A DNA stretch of 64,000 nucleotides, taken from NCBI GenBank assembly GCA_039654915.1, contig CM077595.1:91057501-91121500 (forward strand), written 5' to 3'. This DNA is from Aquilaria yunnanensis (Eukaryota > Streptophyta > Magnoliopsida > Malvales > Thymelaeaceae). Positions 35,983 to 47,304 of the stretch are shown piece by piece; positions within the stretch are counted from its first letter, which is position 1; the number at the start of each line of letters is the position of its first letter. The notes below the pieces were generated by a model that saw only the letters and a program-made list of their open reading frames with translations, ran no database searches and had not been told where the DNA came from. The position numbers and the translations under genes are program-made.

Positions 35983-38900
35983 AATGGTGGCTGGTGGGCC
36001 GACCCAGCCCGGAAGGGTTTTTTGGACCCGGGCACGCCCCGCATCAAAGTGGGGTAAGCTTGGGCCGAGTCCAACCTGGGCCGGGCTGGGGCAGGGTGGG
36101 TCCGAGCTGGGCCGAGTTAATCCGATTAAAAAAAATACATTTTAATATGTTTTCAATCGTTGTTTGATAATGATTTTATGAAATATATATTTTTTAGAAA
36201 AAACATCACTGCCGGTGCAAATTTTATTAATAAAAAAGCCAAATGGCACTTACACAATTTGGAACGTGCCTTACACTTCAAAATGATAAAACATTCCACG
36301 AAAAAAAATGAAAATGTAAAACTTAAGATCTGTGCTTAGCAGCATAATCAGATCAATTATATTAATTAAATTGTAATGAAAACCTATATTCTACTCTTGT
36401 TGGTCATCATCAGAAGAGACCTCATCATCGGAGCTTTTAATATCTTGCTTCCTTAGAGCAGCAAGCGCCCAATCCCTGTTACAAATGCAAACCTCAACGG
36501 CTTCAAGTGTGAGCCTTGCTCATTTCTCCGAGATGATTGGTTTTACTGCACTAAAGGCGGCATTGGAGATTACGGTTGAGACCCAAACTGCCAAAATCTC
36601 TTGCACCAGTATGGATAATATCGGGAATCTTTCTCTTTTGTTCTTTCACGACTCAAGGATGTCTTCCTCATTGTTTTCAAATGAAGTGCGGAGGTAATCA
36701 TCCCATTTTGCCAATCCAGGGTTTGTAGGTCTCAGTTGTTTAAGGATATTTGCTGCTGGGTTGAACCTTGATGGTGAAGAGGATGTGGAATGTCGGGCGG
36801 CTATTGGATCGGATGACCTAACCTTATTAGAATGCTTAACGGAATAGAGTTTGTATAACTCTCTCAAATTGTGGTCAGCTTCAGCAGAAATAGCAAGTGT
36901 AGAAACTTGTGGTTGACCTAAATATGTATGATAGTATGCTTCTAACAATTGCAGACAACTAGTGATTTTGACATTGGGATCTAATACATACGCAATAAGA
37001 TAAATTTGTTGGATCTGTTAAAAATAATCAAGCAATTTCTTTTGCATTGCTTTAACAGTTGGTTGCAAAAATTTATCGTCTTTGTATTGATGAAAAACAT
37101 AGACAATGTTTACAAAATATAATATTGCTTGGTGCACTGTTGGGTAATAAACCCCAGAAAAAAAAGTTTGTTACCTCATAAAAATATCTAAGTAGCTCAA
37201 CTAACTTAAAACTTCTTTCCTAAATCTTGTTCGTTAGCTAGTCGCCTTACACTTTTGAGTTCACAAAGCGAATCAAAAGATTTGCCCATGGTTAAGCATC
37301 ATTTAATATTTCAAATGTTGTATTCCATCAAAAGGAGCAATCGATTTTAAACATTTTTCAAGAAAAATTCACCCCATTTTCAATACAAAACTTTTTAAAT
37401 TCACCAGCCAATTTGTTCTTTGTTTTAACAAAAAGTAAAGTATTCTGAATTGGTTCAATTTGGTTTTGTAGTTGTTGTAAATCATTTTGGATACGTAAAT
37501 TTAAAATGTGACACAAGTAACGAATATGAAAATTTTTTCCATTAAGCAGTGGTTTTATTTCTTTTGTCATTCTCTTACCATTGAATCATTGTTTGAAGCA
37601 TTGTTAAAAGAAATGGACAATACTTTATCTGCAACAAAAAATTCACGAAAACTTTCAATAATGCAGTTGAAAATATTCCAACCCATATGACCAAATTTCA
37701 TACATTTAAAAGCAATTATTCATTTTTGAATAACCCATTCATCATCTATCCAATGAATAGTGACACAATAGTAATTTTGTCTTATTGGAGATGTCCACAG
37801 ATCAGATGTAAATGATAGACAATGATCAATGGTATAAAAATATGCTTGTAAATCACTTCTCTTAGCTTTATACAGTTTAAAGCTTTCTCTCCTAGCCATG
37901 TACCTAGACATTTTTTTATAAGCAAGATTTAGATTTTCTTGAATGAATCTTTCTAAATGTTCATCATCAGCTTGTCTAAATGGTTTTTCAGTAATCATCA
38001 TCCAATTAATTAAACCTTGTCTAGCAGTTTTTTTATTAAATAAAAAAATATCTGGATATCTGAAGCTGTCAACGCCGGCCAGTTGTGTTTGTCCACTGGA
38101 AATACCGCCGATGTCTCCATGGACTTTGCTCAAGTGCTTTGTGAAAGTGCCTGCCCTGGAGTTCAATTTGTATGCAAATTTGCTATTGCAATGTTTGCGG
38201 TTGGCATACCTCGTTTCACCTTCCCAAACTTACTCAAAATGCGCCCAAATGGAAGCCTTCAAATTCCCGCTCTTCACTTGAGTTCGCTCTGGTTGCTCGC
38301 TTTGTGCAGTCGGTTGGGACCCCTCGTCACCGACTTGGGTCGATGGAATTTCTTCAACATCATCATCAGAGAATTGATCGTTAAGGTTAAGGTCGTATGC
38401 CACCATGTCGATGTTGGGATCATTGTCGGCAATTTTTTGTGAATGCGAGCCTCGATTTTTGCGGAGCAAACATCTTCGCAAAAATGAATCGACTCCTATG
38501 CTGGATGAGGAGGCAACACCCTTGCCCTTACCTGAGTTCTTCCTTTGTGAAACTATTCGTGGAAGAAAATAATTGAAGAGATGGAGAAATGATTAAGAGG
38601 CAATTAAGAAAATATTAGTGAAAGATTAAGAAACTTGGAGAGAGATAGTAGAGAGAATGAGAGAATAGTGTAGGAGATTGGAGAAAAGAAAATTGGTGTG
38701 AGGAAGTGTGGGAAGGAGGCTGGCTATTTATAGGAGGAGAAAAAATTAGCTTTGCCCAAAAAACCCTAAAAAACTAGTTGTTAGTAGCTGTTGATTGAGG
38801 GTAAAAAAGTCTAAGGATAAAAAAAAAAAGTCTGAAGCCGTTAGGGGGGCAGGGTGTAATTTTACCTTTTCTAAAAAAATTTGAAAATTGTGCAACAGAA

Positions 38901-39168
38901 ACTTGGAAACGTTCGACCTGGCCCAGGCCCGACGCTGCCTGACCCTGCTCGCCCGAGTTGTGGGCTGGTCCGGTCTGAGTTGAATGCATTCATGGGCCGG
39001 TCCGTCTTGATTTGGACTTCTCTATTCTTTCAGACCCATATTCATCCCACCACTTTCCGAGTCCATTCTGTGCTGGGCCGAGTCCGGATTTAACCATGCT
39101 AGGCCGAGTTTGACCTGAGCTAGGTTCAGATCAGTCCCAGGTCAACCCGGCCCATTGGCCACCACTCC
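35983..39168 (-). mobile_element. hAT transposon with its own (defective) transposase
   Basis: The ends are inverted: AATGGTGGCTGGTGGGCC on the left and, on the minus strand, GAGTGGTGGCCAATGGGCC on the right. TGCGCCT flanks both (35976-35982 and 39169-39175), seven matching bases of a probable 8-bp duplication. The internal minus-strand gene is a hAT transposase. The word TGGGCCGAGT or TAGGCCGAGT occurs twice near each end (36061, 36108; 39074, 39100), a candidate transposase-binding repeat. The size of about 3.2 kb is normal for an autonomous plant hAT. Confidence 0.85.
36391..38500 (-). pseudogene. hAT transposase, decayed
   Basis: Reading the minus strand, an acidic N-terminus (IDMVAYDLNLND, 38400s) leads to a BED zinc-finger trace (CNSKFAYKLNSRAGTFTKHL, about 38110-38200). 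The RNase H-like core follows with LSFTSDLWTS (first catalytic Asp), IRYLCHILNLRIQNDL, and a linker with GVNFS. The C-terminal dimerisation region has WDDYLRTSF and VSTVISNAAFSAVKP, and a stop at 36391-36393. In the last block the family has SESAFS; here it is SNAAFS, so the conserved glutamate is lost. Frames shift at about 38230, between 37360 and 37720, and near 36650. The protein cannot be made as sequenced. Confidence 0.85.
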
Positions 39169-39175
39169 TGCGCCT

Positions 39176-40395
39176 CAACCATGAAGCTGACACATTTTTA
39201 TTATGCAAATTTTCAACTGTATATTATATATGGCACATGTAGAATTATTATAGTACTAAAAAGGAGGAAAATATAAGAAAAACGGCCGTTGTCCTGGTAA
39301 ACGCCTTTTTCATTACACGGAGTCGGACCCTCGTCCGTCCATCAAGCGCGTGGAACAAAGAAAAGATGAGTCAAAAAGTCGATGGCTAAAACTACGAATA
39401 AAACCATGCATGTTTATGACTCAGCCTATGTTGGCCACCTTTCTTTTTCCCAGAGCAAATAAACCACTTAGGTTATCAAGGTATACTATATTAACCGCTA
39501 AAGAACTATGAAAGGCCTGATGATTTAGTTCAATTTGGCATAATAGTCACTCTTAGTACAAAGATATCCAAATATGTTATCTTCCTCAATGAATACATTG
39601 ATCCTTTGCCAATCAAGTCACTCCAAGGTTCTAACGAATACACCATTTCATTCATCATAAGAGATGGACCAATAATTAATCACTTGCCTCAACTGGCTGT
39701 TATTACTCAAATGAAATAGAAGGGAACTGAGGCAGAAATCTCCAGCCACCACAGCCTTATATCAAACTCATGCTACTTAACCATATTTGTCATTGTTGAG
39801 TTATGCCAATCAATTTCTAAGATCGCTTACACCGTCTAATGACTTGATTGGACCGTTACTCGCAAATATCACAGAAATGAGGAGATTGCAACCTAATTAA
39901 CAATGTAAACCTTTGCCTTTTTTGCCTAATGAATTATCTTGTATTTCTAACGAAATATTGAACTAATTTAATGACTAATAAGGGTGATTTGGATTAGCTT
40001 AAAACTAGTGTGATTTATCTTGGGGAAAAAAACAATTGTGGCCTATTTTGATCAAGTCATAAACATGAGTGATTTATTGATGTTTTTTTTTAACTTATTT
40101 AAAACAAGAGTGTGGCCACTTAATTAAAAAGGAAAAAAAAAACACATTAGCACCTTCATTACATGTCAAATTGTGGGCAAGTCCACGCCACCAGAGTCTA
40201 ACACTGTTTTATATGTATGTCGTACACTATTATTCCAAACTGCACTTTTCTTATTCGATTAATGCTTAACTTTCATTTAAGTCCTCTTCCCCAATATATT
40301 TAAATTTTTTAATACCTTCTTTTACTTTTTTTTTTTCTATGATCTAATCTTAAAAATTAATAAGCCCATCATCGCTCCCTAGTCTCTGGCCGATG
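39176..40395. other. Intergenic DNA upstream of the MYB gene
   Basis: No gene recognised. The last several hundred bases are presumably the MYB promoter. Confidence 0.35.
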
Positions 40396-40407
40396 TATAT
40401 ATAAATA
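40396..40407 (+). promoter_or_regulatory. TATA box of the MYB gene
   Basis: TATATATAAATA lies 97 bases upstream of the ATG at 40504, which would give a leader of about 70 bases. Confidence 0.65.
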
Positions 40408-40503
40408 CATAATGGTTGCTACCAATCCTAAGACAGGCATCGCAAAGCCAAGATTTGGTCAGAAGTAAGGTAGCTGGGTTTTAATATAAATCATCAGGTG
40501 AAA

Positions 40504-41354
40504 ATGGAATTCAGTTATGGCAGAGGGTCGCCTCCTGATCTAACCCCACCCAGTGAAGAAGACATGGACGTACGGAAAGGTCCGTGGACGGCCCAGGAGG
40601 ATTCTCTCCTCTTGGATTATGTCAGCGTCCACGGCGAAGGCCGCTGGAACGCCGTCGCCCGCTGCTCCGGTATTTAGTTACACCTACCTACCCCCTACCT
40701 ATCACTTTTATTCATCATCTCCTTCTTTCTAACCTTGTAGCGAAACGCGTTTCCGGGCGCAGGGTTGAAAAGAACCGGGAAGAGCTGTAGATTGAGATGG
40801 CTAAATTACTTGCGCCCAGATGTGAGAAGAGGAAACATCACCCTCCAAGAGCAGCTTATGATTCTTGAGCTCCATTCTCGCTGGGGGAACAGGTCACCTG
40901 CTCATCCTTAATTAAAACCTTGTTTAGTTGATCTAATTTAGTTATGCTTGTTAGAAATTTAATTCAACTATACAAAATCTTGACAAGTGGAGTATTTGAT
41001 GCTGTATGTACAGATGGTCGAAGATTGCCCAGCATTTGCCGGGAAGAACAGACAACGAGATAAAGAACTACTGGCGAACGCGGGTGCAGAAGCAGGCCAA
41101 GCAGCTCAAATGCGACGTCAACAGCAAGCAGTTCCGAGACGCGCTCCGTTACGTTTGGATCCCCCGCCTGATGGAGCGGATCCGGGCCGCCTCCATTTCC
41201 CACTCCGCCCAGGGCCAGCAAGGCTTCGGCTTCGACTCTGTTCCCGCCGCCGCCAGAGCTACAACGACCGCCCCTGTCTCGGAATCCGTGCAAAGCCAGA
41301 GCTGCGTGGCCGAGTCCTCGGATTTCTCCGACATCAGAGTTGATTATAATGCTT

Positions 41355-41387
<33 letters not shown>

Positions 41388-41527
41388 GGAGCGGGTCGGG
41401 AGTGGGGGATATGGATGGGTATGATTTGGGAAGAGAGGAGCTAGAGAGCAATGTGTGGTTGGAGGAGGAGAGCGTCTGGAGCGAGGAGAACATTTGGTTG
41501 CTGCAACAGCAGCTTTTTGACCTATGA
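40504..41527 (+). CDS. R2R3-MYB transcription factor, subgroup 20 type
   Basis: Exons are 40504-40669, 40763-40892 and 41014-41527. Both introns are GT-AG (93 and 121 bp) and the spliced frame is 269 codons. The intron positions inside R2 and R3 are the usual R2R3-MYB ones. R2 has Trp at 28, 48 and 68; R3 has Ile at 81 then Trp at 100 and 119, the standard pattern. The R3 sequence ([39 protein letters not shown]) followed by [10 protein letters not shown] and a WIPRLMERI block matches the MYB2/MYB62/MYB78/MYB108/MYB112 group (subgroup 20). Members bind DNA in the nucleus and act in stress, hormone and ageing responses. I cannot choose among paralogues. The C-terminal half has a Ser-Gln repeat and an acidic, Trp-containing tail that may activate transcription. 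The gene looks intact. Confidence 0.93.
41357..41386 (+). repeat. Coding hexanucleotide repeat (CAGAGC)5 in the MYB gene
   Basis: Five perfect CAGAGC units encode alternating Gln and Ser, followed by a Gly-Ser run. It sits in the disordered region after the MYB domain and is likely to vary in length. Confidence 0.9.
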
Positions 41528-44500
41528 CTCAGTTTGCTTACGTGACGCATCAGCATCAGGCTCAGCGTAGTTAATTGAAGTGAAGATTGTGTGACCAACA
41601 CCATACTTAGGTTTAAACTTCCCCTACCTTGGCTGTGGCTGCAGCCCCCTGTCCATTTCAAGAAAGCTCTTGGTCAGGATTAGTAGCGTGGAGAGTAGTC
41701 TATTACATCCAATAACAAATGTCCTTTTTTTTTTATAAAGATATATTCACTAATTGAAAATCCATGGAGGCTTTAACTTAGTCTAGCTTTTGATGAACAC
41801 ACATGCTTAAAAAGGTAACATAAAAGGAAACCTAAATCGTTTAATGTGCCATAAATTATACATCTCGTGACCAGCTCAGCTGAGTGAAAGAATTTGAATA
41901 ATGTTAATGAAAATTACTGAAAGATGCAAATGTAAGATACCATATATATATATATATATATATATATATCCACACAAGCAGCAAGCCCAAGCTGTGAACA
42001 TATTAACACGAGACTTGGAGCAGATATAGTCGTTACCTTTTCAATCAAGCTCTTTCAAAATCATATTGTTAGTTAACCAATACTTTATAGAATGTTTGCT
42101 TGGCTAGCTAGCAAAGTGTTTGGCTGTGCACTTATCTCTGTTGTGACTAGCTAGTTTAAGGCAACCTTTAGATAAGGATCGATCAGTTTCATCCATAGTC
42201 TTCCGTCCAAATTAAAATGCTGTGATTCGTGTAGCTGGGTGCCATATAGAAGTCGTGTAGAAAAGAAAAGCAATAGGCGGCCGTGTGACAAGGATAAGCA
42301 TATTCTATACTAGTTAATTTAGTAAATGAACTAGTAATCGGCCCACAGATTTTATTGAGGGTCGATCAATGAAAACACGAATTTTTTATATTGACTACAT
42401 TTATATAGAAATTTTTTTTTAGAGTTATGAAATTAAAACTAAATCATGATCAATTCAAAAGTTATGCAAAAATTGGAACTTTTCAAAGTTGTTGGTAATT
42501 TATTTGATTTGGGATTTAAGCAAAATTAAGGTCTTAACTGTAAGTCATGCAAGTTTGGGGGCTTGGAATACAAAAATAAAAATTTTAGAATATTTTTCGT
42601 GTTTATTGGAAGAGTGCAAAAATTATTCATATCAAAATTTGAGGCCAAAAGATAACATTATACATAAATTAAATGACATATTATCTAATTTTACCAATTT
42701 TCTTTATTCGGGTTTGGAAAGTTGAGGGGAAAAAAGGGGGGCCCCGACCCTAAAAAGCTGCATTTTAGCGGCCACATAGTTGTTTTTAATGTAAATAACA
42801 ACCTGTTCAGGAGATATTAATAGGCTAGCATTACTGTGTTTTTGTTGTAGCACGTGTGAGCAATGTGGGACTAGTAGCTTAGCCTTCTTCTTACCACTGA
42901 ACTTTCTAATATTTATGATCATTTACCACTGTTCTGATTTTGTCTTCATTTTTGTAATTTCTTTATGAAAACCAATCACAACTGAGAACCTTCAAAGCAA
43001 CCTCCTATTCCAATTATTGATGAACCTTTGGAACAACCTCTGGATTTATCTTGGCTCCACTTCTCCTCCTAAGATTTGTCTTATCTTTCATCTCAAGAAG
43101 GCAAAGATGATTTGAAGAATTTTCTTTTTCTGAAAAAACACGGGTTTTTTATTTTGACGACTTTAAGGTTAGCAGTGGCCGGAAATCCAAGAAGCAAAAG
43201 GTCAAAGAAAGCAAAAAGGGCATTTCTTGGCCCTTAATTTCTTCAGATTTTGACTTTGATGGAGGTTGTCAATTTGCTTTGTATTTAAGAATCAATTTGC
43301 TCGATCTGTGAATTGTTGCCATTGATTTTAGCATGTCGGGTCGGGACGTTGTAGCAGTGGAGGTGCGACTTGTCGAAAAGTTTGGTGAACTTCAGGGGTG
43401 ATCTCGTCTTTTTCCGGTGAATGGAATGCGGGGGCTAAATGGGCCACGAAAGGATTCGGCGATCTAGGCAGTGGAAGGCAAGGTTAAAATGGAGAAGGTC
43501 TCAAGCGAGCAAGCATCTGGTTTGGTGAACATCAGATGGATTTGACAACATGGGCAGCATTCGGTGAACGGGAGCGTTGGTGTGCAATTTGGGGAGAAAG
43601 GATTTTGACTAAGGGTTGACTATAAATAAGAGTGACTTTAAGGATTCTTGTTTAATTAATTGGCATGTGATGGTGTAGTGGATCCCACCAAATGGGAATA
43701 ATGTATTAACTTGACTAAGTTTACGGGAAATGAACTGGGCCTTACCATATATAAAAGAGCGTGGGCTTTTTTAGTGTTCAATGAACAGTACAACAAAAGA
43801 TATGATTATCCTTTTCCCACAGTAATGGTCAAATCCTGATTCCAGTCCCAAAATAGTGTAGCTCTGCCCCTGTTGGCTCCCAAACTCCCCAATCTAATGA
43901 TTGAGTCCCCAGTTTAACCACATTCTTACGATAGACACCGTCGTTTTATATTCTTGGCTTCCGTTTCTTCCGGACTTGTATGTATAATTTGATGTGGGGT
44001 TGACCTTCAAAACGACTTTTTTTTATTTCCCTCTAATTTTACAATTTCATCAGATTTTCGAGAATTGCAGTAGGATTCCTAGACTGGAGCACAACCCATG
44101 GCCGCCACCTTTGAAACATATCCCCACAACCCTTAAAAAAAGGCTTCTAGAGTTGGGAATTATGATAAACTAGTGTTTTTTTACTCAATATTCAACTCTA
44201 GTGGTGGACTTTTATTTGGCTAATTGGCTCATCTGTTTGAGCTCTTGAGTTCAGCTCAAGATGATTAAAAAAAGGCTAAATTTTATTATTTGTCACTAAA
44301 CTATTATCTGTGTTATAAAATTGCTCCTCAATTAACGAACATATATATTCGTTTATACAGATGCAAACAGTTAAAAAAAATAGTACGGTTGTATGAGGAA
44401 ATAAAAAGAACATAGTTAAATGAATATAATTTTTTTTACAGAAGTGATTTCTAAAATTTTTCTTATTATTCTACTAACTATTTAGTTTATCATTATTTAG

Positions 44501-46059
44501 TATGGTGATACTGACTTATTAGTATATAACATAAGTTTGTTATAAATAATATTTATCTCCCTTCAATATTGTTAGAGTTAATGGTTCGACGGAATGATGC
44601 GTTTGTGCTGCAAACATCATACTATTTGACTGTGCTTTGGAATTAGAATAGATCAGGCACTACAGCCTTTTGAGTTTTTGAGGAGGTTGGGAAAGGGCAA
44701 AAAGAAAAATAAGGAACAATTAAGTGGCAGAAAACAAATTAATTTGGGCTTAGAATTTGAGCTAAATTCATCTTATGTTAATTTTAATTTATGATTGTGC
44801 ATTATTCTTTCATAAAATAATTATTTAAAAAACTATTAATTTACCGACACTCTACATTTTAAGAAATTCATTTTTTGTTGTGAAAAGAAATTATTTCTTA
44901 TTAATTTTTCAATTTTTAGGTTTGATAGTTAAAAAAATTAATAAAAATACTTACTTTTTGTAAAAATAAATACCTTAAAATTAAATTTTAGGCTTTTTAA
45001 TGTGAAAGATTTTAATAAATTGTTGCAAATAACCACTTTATATAAAAAATGATGTGCAATAATACAAAAAAAATAATGTAAAACAAACTCACATATTTGA
45101 TATCTTCAAACACGAAAGAAGCTGAAAAAGCTGGTGTATGTATTAATAATCACTTGAGAACATTTTGGGAAAATTGATTAGGCCTAAGCTAATAGTTGTG
45201 AGTCTTGTGACCAGCCATTTTATAATATGAGTGGAAGACTGAAAATTAAAACTAAAATTCATTCTTCGTGACGGTGGTGGAACGGAGTTTCCCACTGCAC
45301 CCAAAGTTGTCTAATCAATCATGACTTACGTTTGCATCATACTTAATTAATCTTGAAATGATTGTGCTTAATTATAATAATTTGCTGAGAGAGTCCATTA
45401 ATTCGATTCACAAGGAGTCGAGGACAGGAGTCCCTCGAAAATTTTGCGGCCCAAACAAAACCATGTTTTTATGGGCTTCAAATTTCAGATCCAAGTGTTT
45501 CTCGACAACTTTTCTGCTAGAAATGTTTGGGTCTCCTTTTTGGGTCGTTTAGGACTTGGGTCCTCTGACTTTTCATGGTTCTCTTCTCTTTCTGTCTTTC
45601 TTTCATTATTTCTTTCGTTTTACCGTATCACATGGCTGATGGATTAATTACTAACACAAAATCTTATTTATTTTTCTTTTATTGGTGTATATTTGTTTTT
45701 ACTCAGAATATGTTATAAGTACAGGGTATCAGAAGTTACTGTTAAAATATCGGGAGATAAAGTGCTTGCTGCACGAAATCTGAAGCGTTGGAGTTCTATT
45801 CGAATTACTTTTGGATTTGCTCTTTTGTTGGAGAGTGTGACTACCACTCGAACCCTTGCTAATGCCAAAGTGTTCATCTTTGTCAACTCACTTGCCTGGC
45901 AGAAATAAAAAAAAGAGATACAACACGAGAACTTTTCAGCATATAGTAGTATATCAATATGACCCAAACAAAAAAATTCAGCAAAAGGATATATTTTTTT
46001 TTTAAGAAAAAGCTCCAACTGCTAGTCGGCTGGTATTTAGCTTTTAAGTGAACGACTGA
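41528..46059. other. Intergenic DNA downstream of the MYB gene
   Basis: The first few hundred bases are the likely MYB 3' UTR. Beyond that are AT-rich stretches and one GC-richer patch at about 43330-43600 with no open domain. Short frames at 42489-42725 and 45358-45908 are not recognisable. Confidence 0.35.
41942..41969. repeat. (AT)14 microsatellite
   Basis: A perfect dinucleotide run about 415 bases 3' of the MYB stop codon. Confidence 0.9.
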
Positions 46060-46233
46060 CGGCAAAAAAACCTGGTCACCAGCATCACGGAGACAAATTT
46101 AGCAACCAACTGGTGATTGTTGCTAAGCACTTTTTTATCAATTGATTTGTGATCAAACTGTGACTGAAATACCTGTGACTGAATATTCGGTCACCCTTTT
46201 GGTCAGCTTTTTACATTTTTTTTTTTGTAGTGT
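46060..46233. mobile_element. One terminus of a CACTA-type element
   Basis: Read on the minus strand the stretch starts CACTACAAAAAAAAAAATG. It continues with repeated subterminal words (GGTGACC, CAGTCAC, TTAGCAACAATCACC and TTGGTTGCTAAATT), the usual CACTA end structure. I found no matching second end, so it is a remnant or a solo terminus. Confidence 0.5.
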
Positions 46234-47245
46234 AATTTAATTATTACTGGTAAAATCATTTCAAAGTTGAAAACGAAATTCATATTTGAATCGCTAGTAA
46301 ACGGGGGCATCACTTAATCCTATTAAGTCCAGCAAATCACTCTCATAAAACAATAGGTAAAAGAAAAAGGAAACAAATTTAAAACAAATATACCTGTAAT
46401 GGGTCTTAGTTGAATTTGGTAGGAACAATATTCAAAAGATCACTCAGTAGACATTGATGCAAAATTGCGGATAGCACCAAGAAAGGTGGAGGGTGCCCTA
46501 GGCTGCTGGTCCACACCAAACCACAGAATGTCTCCGATAGGTGATAGATCAGTAGTGTGCCGGGATATATGTGCTTGCTAGCTAGAAATTGGTTTCCAGC
46601 TTTGCCTCTGAGCACATTGTCCTCTGCTAGCTGCTTCGCTGCCTGGCCTGGCCAGCGCCTACCCTCCCCCACCATATATAATAAGAGAGGATTTATACTT
46701 ATATTTGCATACAGTTTCAGCCCCAGTCTCTTATCTTCCATATATGCTCAACTTGAAATGTTTCCCACTTGCAATATTATATCATTTTGTTGGAAATTTC
46801 AATTCCGTCCATACATAGACACACATACACACACTTCATACATCATATTTTAGTTAATTGTACGTATAGAACATGTACACAGTACACACACAGACAAAGT
46901 GCTCGTCATCAAACCCAAGAAAAAAAACTGACGTGGTTGGATAGCAAGATATTACCGTTGTCTAAATCAGGGCAGACTCAATTTTTTTTAACTGGGGTCA
47001 AAATAAATATTTTCTAAATTATTGTCCTCATAATAATGAAATTAATCAATTTTAAAAAAGAGTCAAAATATATTTACCCGTAAATTTTAAAAAATTACAT
47101 GTATTTGATAATTTTAGGGGAAGCCCGTACCCCTAGTAACCTCCTTTAGCTCCGCCTTTGGTCCAAATATTGGTTACATAACTTATATGATCAGGAAGTG
47201 AGCGAAAAAAGAAAAAAGAAAAAAGAAAGGTGCCCCAATCAATAG
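46234..47245. other. Intergenic DNA upstream of pectin methylesterase
   Basis: No gene recognised. A remnant ending in CTTTAGCTCCGCCTTTG (about 47142) looks like the edge of an old repeat. A purine run of GAAAAAA units lies at 47202-47228, just before the promoter. Confidence 0.35.
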
Positions 47246-47249
47246 TGAA

Positions 47250-47256
47250 TATAAAA
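47250..47256 (+). promoter_or_regulatory. TATA box of pectin methylesterase, with CAAT box
   Basis: TATAAAA lies 49 bases upstream of the ATG at 47305. CCAATCAAT sits just before it at 47235-47243. The leader would be very short, about 20 bases. Confidence 0.5.
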
Positions 47257-47304
47257 ACCAAGGGGGTGCCCCTTAATAACAATATCTTTTGTGCCCTCGA
47301 TCCC

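Noticed and set aside
37720..38166. Host zinc-finger gene
   Set aside because: The sequence and its neighbours are parts of a hAT transposase inside recognisable TIRs.
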